Below, piece by piece: positions 1-5,692 of a stretch of DNA of 5,838 nucleotides. Within the stretch, counting starts at the first letter, position 1. The number at the start of each line of letters is the position of its first letter. This stretch comes from Betaproteobacteria bacterium. Lineage in GTDB: Bacteria > Pseudomonadota > Gammaproteobacteria > Burkholderiales > Burkholderiaceae_A. Under the pieces are notes generated by a model. That model saw only the letters and a program-made list of their open reading frames with translations. It was not told the origin of the DNA and ran no database searches. The position numbers and the translations under genes were made by a program. The stretch is taken from NCBI GenBank assembly GCA_028139685.1, contig JAOINQ010000038.1, forward strand, positions 1 to 5,838, in the 5' to 3' direction.

Positions 1-2010
1 GAAATGTGGAGAGAATCAGGAGAGGATCAGAAGTCACAATTTCTTCAGGATATCGAAAGTTACAATTTACAAGACGTTCGTTCAACATATTTTTTACGTA
101 GGTGGTTAATACAGATTGCCAAAGCTAACGACATCTTGTTAGGTGTGGGTGAAGACAATAATAAAAATGAAGCTTCAGAGATTTCGGAGAAAGCAAAACG
201 TTATGCGCGAGAGCTTGCAATCATAACGCATAAATTAAATAAAGAAATACAACAATCTGAAAACGGGGACCCTTTGCGCAGTACCTTAATAGACTTACTT
301 GATTTTTACAAGCGAGATGAGAAACCACAATGGTGGAGTTATTTTGACAGGAAAGAATTACCAAGTGAAGACAGGATGGAGAGAGAAGATTGTATCGCTA
401 CTGTACAAATCAATGAAGAGCGTGATGAAAAAAAATCGGTTCGATATTATTGTAATTATATTAAGCAAAAAACAAGTATCAAAACAAATGACAAATGCTT
501 AGATCTGTTTTCTGGCAAGACGTTGAACAATATTGTAGTAAATCATGAGCTGCAAACCGTTAACTTCAAGGCCTCTCGAGGTTTAAGGTTTCCTTTAGAT
601 ATAGGGTTAGCTGGTCCAGTATCAAGTACGGTACTGAGCGACAGTATTTTTCGTTACGGTAGCGACATTGAGCGTTATCCAGCAATATCCCAGCTTCTAC
701 ACAGAGAGCCACCTCAGTTAAAAGGGTTAAAAAAAGGCATAAGTCTTTTAAAGTTTAAGCCTTTAGATCAGTTCAATAACTTAGTTTCCATGCTCGACCA
801 TAGTCTTGTTTTTGTTCAAGGACCACCAGGAACCGGCAAAACATTTCTTACATCTAAAGTAATAGTCGACTTAATATCCCAAGGATACAAGATAGGAGTA
901 ACCTCGAATAGTCATAAAGCAATTTTAAATATGTTACTCAAGATAGTTAACCATGCTGAGGATGAGAGTATTGTATTTAGGGGCGCTAAAAAATCGTCTA
1001 AAGATGATACTTCACAGCACTTTTCCTCTACATTGGAAAAAAATTTATACATATCTGATGTATTTAAAGTGGATGAACTAATTGATGGGGATTTTGATCT
1101 TTTGGCTGGGACTGCCTGGTTTTTTGCAAATGAAAGGCTTAATCAAAAGATTGATTATTTGATTATTGAAGAGGCTGGCCAGATGTCCTTAGCAACAGCG
1201 ATTGCAGCGGGGACCTGTGCCAAAAATTTAATTCTAGTTGGAGACCAAAACCAGCTTGAGCAACCAATACAAGGAATCCATCCAAATGATTCTGGGATGT
1301 CTGTGATTAATTACTACTTAAAAAAAGATGAAAACTCAGAAGAAATTCATACGGTTGTACCTGAGGACAAAGGTGTATTCCTAGACAGAACGCATAGGTT
1401 ACATCCAAAAATTTGTGATTTTGTTTCGGAAGCGTTTTATGGCTCGAAACTATTGCCCATTAGACAGAATATTCAGAGAGAATTAATTTGGGAAAAAACT
1501 CCAGAAAGTAATATAAGAGGTGCCGGTATTCGATTACTATTGACAGCCCATGAAGGGTGTTCAAAAGTCAGCAGAGCCGAAGCAAATGAAGTAAAGCGAG
1601 TTTTTAATTCTTTGCTTCAGCATGCTTCACTAAAAGTTGGGGATAGTATCAGGAGAGTCCAGGCTAGGGATATTCTGGTTATTGCGCCCTACAATATGCA
1701 GGTAGAACTTCTGAAAACCTGTCTTCCAGAGGGAAGTAAAGTTGGTACCATTGACAAGTTTCAAGGTCAGGAAGCTGAGGTTGTAATTGTGTCGATGACT
1801 ACTTCTGGACCGGACGAAATCGGAAGAGACGCAAATTTTTTGTTCAGCAAAAATAGGTTGAATGTTGCACTAACTCGAGCAAAATGTCTGGCAATAGTGC
1901 TCTTCAGTGCGAGGCTTTTGACTTTTCCGTGCAGAACTCCGGAACAGATAAACCTTTTAAATACTTTCTGCTGGTTGCAGCAGCGTTATGCCACTGAAGA
2001 TGAAACATAG
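1..2010 (+). CDS. Nuclease-helicase fusion, C-terminal part: SF1B (UPF1/DNA2-like) helicase; 5' end lies outside the window
   Basis: The frame is open to the window edge, so the first Met (base 4) is probably internal and the gene starts upstream. Residue numbers count from that Met. The SF1 motifs are complete and in order: Walker A GPPGTGKT at 273-280, Walker B-like IIEEAGQMS around 387-395, motif III GDQNQLEQP at 413-421, DRTHR at 461-465, VGTIDKFQGQE at 580-590 and NVALTRAK at 620-627. The FQGQE and ALTRAK pattern is typical of the UPF1/DNA2/IGHMBP2 group, which unwinds nucleic acid using ATP. Residues 20-37 (YNLQDVRSTYFLRRWL...) resemble the last helix of TM0106/YprB-type RNase H-fold nucleases, where a YxxxD motif supplies an active-site Asp (here Y20, D24). 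I infer a nuclease-helicase fusion; most of the nuclease is not visible. Residues 45-260 were not assigned to a domain. Walker B has Glu where Asp is usual. The gene converges on queE with a 5-base gap. Helicase assignment is sure, the nuclease part moderately so; a role in repair or defence is unproven. Confidence 0.88.
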   Translation, partial: EMWRESGEDQKSQFLQDIESYNLQDVRSTYFLRRWLIQIAKANDILLGVGEDNNKNEASEISEKAKRYARELAIITHKLNKEIQQSENGDPLRSTLIDLLDFYKRDEKPQWWSYFDRKELPSEDRMEREDCIATVQINEERDEKKSVRYYCNYIKQKTSIKTNDKCLDLFSGKTLNNIVVNHELQTVNFKASRGLRFPLDIGLAGPVSSTVLSDSIFRYGSDIERYPAISQLLHREPPQLKGLKKGISLLKFKPLDQFNNLVSMLDHSLVFVQGPPGTGKTFLTSKVIVDLISQGYKIGVTSNSHKAILNMLLKIVNHAEDESIVFRGAKKSSKDDTSQHFSSTLEKNLYISDVFKVDELIDGDFDLLAGTAWFFANERLNQKIDYLIIEEAGQMSLATAIAAGTCAKNLILVGDQNQLEQPIQGIHPNDSGMSVINYYLKKDENSEEIHTVVPEDKGVFLDRTHRLHPKICDFVSEAFYGSKLLPIRQNIQRELIWEKTPESNIRGAGIRLLLTAHEGCSKVSRAEANEVKRVFNSLLQHASLKVGDSIRRVQARDILVIAPYNMQVELLKTCLPEGSKVGTIDKFQGQEAEVVIVSMTTSGPDEIGRDANFLFSKNRLNVALTRAKCLAIVLFSARLLTFPCRTPEQINLLNTFCWLQQRYATEDET

Positions 2011-2015
2011 ACGAA

Positions 2016-2657
2016 CTATTTCAGCCCTAACTGTTTATGTGTTTGTAAGGACAGCCGCCAATTAGGATTTACTTTGCAAAATTCTACTGAAGCCGCGGTA
2101 TTCGCCTTAAGATTAGGTCCATCCATTGGCTGAATTAGAAAATATTCAAATGAGAGACCCAGAAGTTTTGAAAAATTTAATTCAGGCTGTGGGTATATTA
2201 CTTTAAGTTCATTTCCTGCCTTTTGAACAATTTTCGTTCCGGCTTTGGGGCTTACACATATCCAATCGATTTCTGGTGGGCAGATAATCGTTCCATTTGT
2301 TTCTATTGCAATCTCGAAATTCAAGCTATGCAGTTCGGAGATCAGAGGAGAGTCTACCTGGAGCATGGGCTCGCCGCCGGTCAGAACAATAAACTTTTTA
2401 GTGGTTTCGTCAGGCCAAAATTTGTTCGCATGCCTTGCTAACTCAGATGCCGTTTCGAATTTCCCCCCATTTTCACCATTTGTACCTAGAAAATCTGTGT
2501 CACAAAAGTTACATTGAGCACCGAGACGATCCTTTTCAAGGCCCGACCACAGATTGCAACCTGCAAACCTACAAAATAGGGCTGCCCTGCCAGCTTGAAT
2601 ACCCTCGCCCTGAAGAGTGTAATAAATCTCTTTAATCGAGTACGTAGTCAACTCCAA
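2016..2657 (-). CDS. queE: 7-carboxy-7-deazaguanine synthase (radical SAM enzyme)
   Basis: QueE converts 6-carboxy-5,6,7,8-tetrahydropterin to 7-carboxy-7-deazaguanine (CDG), the ring-contracting step of preQ0 synthesis, using S-adenosylmethionine, a 4Fe-4S cluster and Mg2+ in the cytoplasm. The sequence shows the N-terminal signature YTLQGEG (13-19), cluster cysteines C34, C49 and C52 in the CX14CX2C spacing of proteobacterial QueE (radical SAM enzymes usually have CX3CX2C), GGEP (94-97), ETNGT (119-123), SPKAG (136-140) and QPMDGP near 176-181. At 213 residues it is full length. The longest frame begins with TTG at 2657, 26 bases inside queD; a second TTG two codons on has GGGAA six bases upstream and is an equally good start. 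No ATG suits. The overlap implies translational coupling with queD, and the gene is last in the operon. It meets the helicase gene tail to tail, with no obvious terminator in the 5-base gap. Confidence 0.96.
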   Translation of the reverse strand: MELTTYSIKEIYYTLQGEGIQAGRAALFCRFAGCNLWSGLEKDRLGAQCNFCDTDFLGTNGENGGKFETASELARHANKFWPDETTKKFIVLTGGEPMLQVDSPLISELHSLNFEIAIETNGTIICPPEIDWICVSPKAGTKIVQKAGNELKVIYPQPELNFSKLLGLSFEYFLIQPMDGPNLKANTAASVEFCKVNPNWRLSLQTHKQLGLK

Positions 2658-2967
2658 TTCCCATAGATTTTCTACTAACGGAGACTTTCTTTACTTGATA
2701 TTCTGTCGCCTCAAATTGTTTTGCGAACCATGTTGCGATCGATTCCATCGTTCCGTCAGGAATCTTATCATTCAAATGTGTATGATCAATGGTTTTTGAA
2801 ATATTTCTCAAGTCTTTCTTGAGTTTTTCCACTGGCACTGGCTTATTTTTATCCGTAAGTACATAAATACGTATCCAATAACTGTGGCCATGGATTTGCT
2901 CCCGTTCAGCGACGGGGGATAAAACACGATGACTGACTTCGATAGTAGTTTCTGCGTAAAGGAGCAT
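2632..2967 (-). CDS. queD: Divergent QueD / 6-pyruvoyl-tetrahydropterin synthase family protein lacking the catalytic Cys
   Basis: Canonical QueD makes 6-carboxy-tetrahydropterin from 7,8-dihydroneopterin triphosphate, the substrate of QueE. This 111-residue protein has the T-fold family marks: SHR (12-14) and HGHSY (26-30), giving zinc ligands H13, H26 and H28, and IDHTHLND (60-67) with the D61-H62 pair of the active site. Two key residues differ. The Cys normally four residues before HGH is R22 (CGG codon), and the Glu that anchors the pterin ring near the C-terminus (KET in E. coli) is K100 within SRKSMGIGVDY. I checked both codons on the reverse complement. It is also slightly short (about 118-121 residues is usual) and lacks the common DF motif after the first strands. 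Location between queC and queE supports a pathway role, but activity may be altered or supplied by another QueD. The ATG at 2967 has only a weak ribosome site; queC ends 26 bases upstream. Confidence 0.85.
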   Translation of the reverse strand: MLLYAETTIEVSHRVLSPVAEREQIHGHSYWIRIYVLTDKNKPVPVEKLKKDLRNISKTIDHTHLNDKIPDGTMESIATWFAKQFEATEYQVKKVSVSRKSMGIGVDYVLD

Positions 2968-2993
2968 AGCGTGAAAAATAACTTAGTATCTCA

Positions 2994-3719
2994 TTAATTT
3001 ATGGTATTTACATATTTTGCGTAGCCTTCTCTTCTTAACTCGCAAGCGGGACACTTATTGCAACCATAGCCCCAATCATGTTTATTTTCCCTATCACCTT
3101 GATAGCAAGTAGCGGTGTTTTCAATAATTAGATCGATAAAACTGTTCCCGCCCAGTTTCTCTGCTAATTTCCATGTATCACATTTCGTTAAGTGCATTAA
3201 TGGAGTAATGATTTCGAAAGAGGTTTCCATACCTAACGACAGAGAGGTTTCCATTGAATTTATGGTTTCACTGCGACAATCAGGGTACCCAGAGAAATCC
3301 GTTTCGCACATACCTCCAACTATTGTTTTAATTCCTCTCTCGTAGCAAAGTGCAGCGGTATAGGTAAGAAAAAGTAAATTTCTTCCTGGAATGAATGTGT
3401 TTGGTAATTTCCCAGGTTCACTACCTATTTTTCTTTGGTTTAACAACGCTGAATTTGAGAGTTTATTTACTCCTTCAAGAGGAATTACAACATCTGATCC
3501 CAATCTACTAAACCATTTACTACTAAGCTTGACTATTTTCGAAAGAACTACCCGTCTACAATCTAACTCTACAATATGGCGTTGCCCATAAGAAAATCCG
3601 ATTGTTTCTACCAATTCATACTTGTCTAATGCCCATGCGAGGCAGGTGGCGGAATCTTGTCCCCCCGACAACATGACCATAGCCTTCCTGGTAATATCCT
3701 TTGGGCCAACCTCTCCCAT
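2994..3719 (-). CDS. queC: 7-cyano-7-deazaguanine (preQ0) synthase
   Basis: QueC turns CDG plus ammonia into preQ0 with ATP, the last step before the queuosine and 7-deazaguanine-DNA branches. Visible marks are the PP-loop SGGQDS (18-23), GFSYGQRH (about 42-49), FIPGRNLLFL (about 109-118) and a C-terminal zinc site made by C205, C220, C223 and C226 (CNKCPACELRR). At 241 residues it is slightly longer than typical. The Gln in SGGQDS, with TCLAWAL following, is a variant I associate with alphaproteobacterial QueC; this is from memory. The ATG at 3719 has a poor ribosome site but lies just 11 bases after the stop of the upstream small gene, so coupling is plausible. In-frame ATGs at 3680 (M14) and 3674 (M16) follow AGGAAGG at 3683-3689; the spacing suits M16 best, but that start leaves almost nothing before the P-loop. 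M1 or M14 is therefore more likely. Confidence 0.96.
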   Translation of the reverse strand: MGEVGPKDITRKAMVMLSGGQDSATCLAWALDKYELVETIGFSYGQRHIVELDCRRVVLSKIVKLSSKWFSRLGSDVVIPLEGVNKLSNSALLNQRKIGSEPGKLPNTFIPGRNLLFLTYTAALCYERGIKTIVGGMCETDFSGYPDCRSETINSMETSLSLGMETSFEIITPLMHLTKCDTWKLAEKLGGNSFIDLIIENTATCYQGDRENKHDWGYGCNKCPACELRREGYAKYVNTIN

Positions 3720-3730
3720 TTTCTGGGTGA

Positions 3731-3871
3731 CTATGCGTCTTTGTCTTTTTCCTTCTTTTCTTCTTTAGTCTTATCAGCAGCATGCTTTTCAGCATCTCCG
3801 CAATGAGCATGAATGCTGGATGACCCAATAGTGAACAGTGACACTAGTAACATATAAAAAATTTTTTTCAT
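3731..3871 (-). CDS. Small secreted peptide, 46 residues, first gene of the queCDE operon
   Basis: This frame is short but looks real. It starts with ATG at 3871, preceded by AAAGGA (3878-3883) at a 6-base spacing, and ends with TAG 11 bases before queC. The protein has a textbook Sec signal peptide: MKK, a hydrophobic core over residues 4-16, then a polar stretch with a likely signal peptidase I site after A22 (S-I-H-A). The predicted mature part is only about 24 residues, begins HCGD, has one Cys and two His, and ends in a strongly charged Lys/Glu/Asp tail (KTKEEKKEKDKDA). Cys is not in a lipobox, so a lipoprotein is unlikely. I do not recognise a named family; short exported proteins starting AHCG occur in proteobacteria, but I cannot assign this one. 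A periplasmic location is inferred. Metal binding through H23, C24 and H30 is possible but speculative. A link with preQ0 synthesis rests only on the shared operon. Confidence 0.75.
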   Translation of the reverse strand: MKKIFYMLLVSLFTIGSSSIHAHCGDAEKHAADKTKEEKKEKDKDA

Positions 3872-3907
3872 TTTTTTTCCTTTAAGAAAAATCATTATAA
3901 AATTGAG

Positions 3908-3916
3908 ATTATATCA
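3908..3916 (-). promoter_or_regulatory. Extended -10 promoter for the small gene-queCDE operon
   Basis: The minus strand reads TGATATAAT, a perfect extended -10 (TGnTATAAT) for the housekeeping sigma factor. At the usual spacing the -35 position (GTAAAG) is poor, which extended -10 promoters tolerate. Transcription would start near 3901, giving a leader of roughly 30 bases before the ATG at 3871. A second TATAAT lies at 3894-3899 on the same strand, without TG or a good -35. The element is inferred from consensus only. No riboswitch fits in so short a leader. Confidence 0.55.
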
Positions 3917-3944
3917 GGCATTGTAAGTTCCTTTACCAAAAGAA

Positions 3945-4649
3945 ATGAAAAAACAAATAATTGCAATAGGCGGTGGAGGTTTTGGCAGAAACCCTAAATA
4001 TCTCGATATAGAACGTTATATCCTCGACAATTCCCGTGTTAGCAGGCCAAAGATTTGTTTCATCCCTACAGCTACTGGAGAGGATAAATCTTATATTGTT
4101 AGTTTTTACAAAGCATTTAGTAAACTGCATTGTAGTCCATCTCATTTGGAATTTTTTACAAGGACCCCCGATTTACGTAACTTGATACTTGATCAAGACA
4201 TAATTTTTGTAGGAGGCGGTAACACAAAAAGTATGTTAGCTGTATGGAATGAGTGGGGTTTGCCACATTTATTAAGGCAAGCCTATATAAATGGCGCAGT
4301 GTTGGCGGGTGTTAGTGCGGGAGCGATTTGTTGGTTTAATAGAGGTGTGACAGATTCCTGGGCAAATTCGTTAAAAATTATGGACTGCCTTGGGTTTGTC
4401 GAGGGCAACTGCTGCCCGCATTACGATGAGGAGGAAGAAAGGCGGCCTGCTGTTCATGAATTTTTGAAAAATGAAAAATTAGAGCAATGCTACGCAATTG
4501 AAGGAGGGTGTGCTATTCATTGCATTGACGGTAGATTTCACAATGCGGTTTCGTTTATTCCAAATAAAAAAGCTTATTTAATAAAATCCGATAACGGGGC
4601 TATCACGGAGGAGGAGTTAAAAAACATCTATATCCGTAACGCCTCGTAA
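3945..4649 (+). CDS. Peptidase E-like serine peptidase (family S51)
   Basis: The 234-residue product matches the S51 family (aspartyl dipeptidase PepE, cyanophycinase and relatives), cytoplasmic serine peptidases with a class I glutamine amidotransferase-like fold. Seen in order: N-terminal strand IIAIGGGGFG (5-14), FIPTATGE (about 39-46), VGGGNT (89-94), the nucleophile elbow GVSAGAICW with Ser124, and PHYDEE with His159. These correspond to Ser120 and His157 of Salmonella PepE. The acidic triad member is less certain; D137 in GVTDSW is a candidate. PepE itself cleaves Asp-X dipeptides; whether this relative does is not shown, so I withhold the symbol pepE. Its length is normal and the C-terminus looks natural. 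The ATG at 3945 follows a weak AAAAGAA. It is divergent from the que operon with 73 bases between starts, and its last 22 bases overlap the end of the truncated DUF1302 frame. No convincing promoter was seen for it. Confidence 0.9.
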   Translation: MKKQIIAIGGGGFGRNPKYLDIERYILDNSRVSRPKICFIPTATGEDKSYIVSFYKAFSKLHCSPSHLEFFTRTPDLRNLILDQDIIFVGGGNTKSMLAVWNEWGLPHLLRQAYINGAVLAGVSAGAICWFNRGVTDSWANSLKIMDCLGFVEGNCCPHYDEEEERRPAVHEFLKNEKLEQCYAIEGGCAIHCIDGRFHNAVSFIPNKKAYLIKSDNGAITEEELKNIYIRNAS

Positions 4650-5578
4650 CAACTATATAATTTCTTCAGGTAACACGCCATTCCATTCTTGGTTGTAATT
4701 TGAAATTCTACTGGTGCCCAATACGTTCCACAGCTGTCTAAGTTCGCGGGATTCCATTCCACCTGATAAAAAGCCTCAAGAGAACTTCCCCCGCCAAGTC
4801 CCAAATTTGTAGAAATTGCCTTGACCGGAAGAAATGCATCTCGGATTTCGGTTCCCGGCCGCCTTAATGACGTTAAATCAATAGGATTAATTTGATTAAT
4901 ACCCTGGACAAAAAGGCTTTCTCCCCAGTTTATAACCTGATTACCTGCTCTTACCTGCAAAGGCAACCCGCCGACTTCGAACGTATTATAAACGTAAGCA
5001 TCCAGAAGGGCAGCTCCTGAGAACTTGCTGAGGTGAGCAAACCCATGATCGGACAATGGATCATTCTGGCTATATCCACTCCCACCGTTACCTTGATTTA
5101 CCCCTGAGCCTTCTAAAGTAAAATCATGCCACGCTCTCACTCGGGTAAACAAACCAAACTCGTCCCTGCTAATCGAGTAATCAATGGTAGCTCGCAAAAG
5201 GGTCGACCATGCGTCTCCCTTAGAGTAATTAACATTCGAACTATCGGTGTTAGTTGCGCCTACTCCGCCAGTACCAAGTCCCGCACGGACACCATCAGCC
5301 TGGCTGTATAATTCGTTATCAGGTTCTTGGGCCCTTATGCTAGTACCAATTGTAATATTTGCATTAATTGAACTGGACCACTCCCCAGTATCGAGTTCTA
5401 AAGCCATGGCAGAAGAAGCTACAGTCCCGAGTAGTAAACCGGAAAATAAGCTCGCGTATATTTTATTGACAGAGGGAGAATACGTACTATCCCCAAAAAA
5501 ATTGTTAACTAAATTTTTTTTCCGTCTAGTTACCTTCTCATTGTGATTCTTATTCTTATTATTTTTGCATTGCATCAT
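4628..5578 (-). CDS. C-terminally truncated DUF1302 family outer-membrane protein (probable pseudogene)
   Basis: DUF1302 proteins are predicted outer-membrane beta-barrels of roughly 550-650 residues with unclear function. This 316-residue frame keeps the N-terminal half: a long basic leader, a hydrophobic segment (40-56) with a signal peptidase site A57-M58-A59, the family opening LELDTGEWSSSINANITIG, and the diagnostic block NWGES (217-221), INPIDLTSLRRPG (230-242) and AFLPVKAIS. Family-like sequence runs to about residue 291 (SCGTYWAPVE, near base 4706); the last 25 residues look unrelated, ending at a TAG inside the 3' end of the peptidase gene. The missing half is not present in any frame to the left. 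The 5' end is well formed: ATG at 5578 with AGGAG (5585-5589) six bases away, and a plausible promoter. The leader of about 39 residues before the hydrophobic core is unusually long, but no later start codon is suitable. Such a half-barrel is unlikely to assemble. The family call is from memory of conserved motifs. Confidence 0.8.
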   Translation of the reverse strand: MMQCKNNKNKNHNEKVTRRKKNLVNNFFGDSTYSPSVNKIYASLFSGLLLGTVASSAMALELDTGEWSSSINANITIGTSIRAQEPDNELYSQADGVRAGLGTGGVGATNTDSSNVNYSKGDAWSTLLRATIDYSISRDEFGLFTRVRAWHDFTLEGSGVNQGNGGSGYSQNDPLSDHGFAHLSKFSGAALLDAYVYNTFEVGGLPLQVRAGNQVINWGESLFVQGINQINPIDLTSLRRPGTEIRDAFLPVKAISTNLGLGGGSSLEAFYQVEWNPANLDSCGTYWAPVEFQITTKNGMACYLKKLYSCYEALRI

Positions 5579-5582
5579 AATA

Positions 5583-5589
5583 CTCTCCT
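5583..5589 (-). promoter_or_regulatory. Strong ribosome binding site of the DUF1302 gene
   Basis: The minus strand reads AGGAGAG, with AGGAG ending six bases before the ATG at 5578. An adjacent second ATG at 5575 is nine bases away. This is the best Shine-Dalgarno match in the window and fixes the start of the gene despite its unusually long basic leader. Confidence 0.75.
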
Positions 5590-5663
5590 AACCCATAATG
5601 CTCACATCCGTAAGCAAAAACCTCTTTAACTTAACACATATAAACGCAAATCTACCACCATCT

Positions 5664-5692
5664 ATGATAGTCGTAGCTAGTAATACTAGCAA
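5664..5692 (-). promoter_or_regulatory. Putative sigma-70 promoter of the DUF1302 gene
   Basis: On the minus strand, TTGCTA (5687-5692; 4 of 6 to TTGACA) and TATCAT (5664-5669; 5 of 6 to TATAAT) are separated by 17 bases. Transcription would start near 5657, leaving a leader of about 79 bases. The palindrome at 5676-5690 fills much of the spacer and overlaps the -35 box. It is a consensus match only, without experimental support. Confidence 0.45.
5676..5690. promoter_or_regulatory. Perfect 15-base palindrome, likely operator
   Basis: The bases read GCTAGTA-A-TACTAGC on the plus strand: two 7-base arms, fully complementary, around one central base. It lies inside the spacer and -35 box of the proposed DUF1302 promoter, where a dimeric repressor would block RNA polymerase. 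It has no T-run and is too short and AT-rich to be a terminator. The binding protein is unknown, and no regulator gene is in the window. Confidence 0.5.

Noticed and set aside
2008..2040. Bidirectional terminator between the helicase gene and queE
   Set aside because: No stem-loop with a T-run is visible in the 5-base gap or the flanking codons.
2223..2635. Several plus-strand frames over queE
   Set aside because: They lie antisense to a gene with complete radical SAM motifs and have no family resemblance.
3616..3828. 70-codon minus-strand frame overlapping queC and the small gene
   Set aside because: It is out of frame with two better supported genes, has a compositionally odd Arg/Lys/Gly-rich product and no ribosome site of note.
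3903..3929. Plus-strand promoter for the S51 peptidase gene (TTGAGA with TAAGTT)
   Set aside because: The spacing of 15 bases is short and the -10 match is poor, so it is not better than chance in AT-rich DNA.
3872..3944. preQ1 riboswitch upstream of the que operon
   Set aside because: The leader from the predicted start is only about 30 bases and AT-rich, without the hairpin and A-rich pseudoknot partner. The first gene is also the small exported peptide, not queC.
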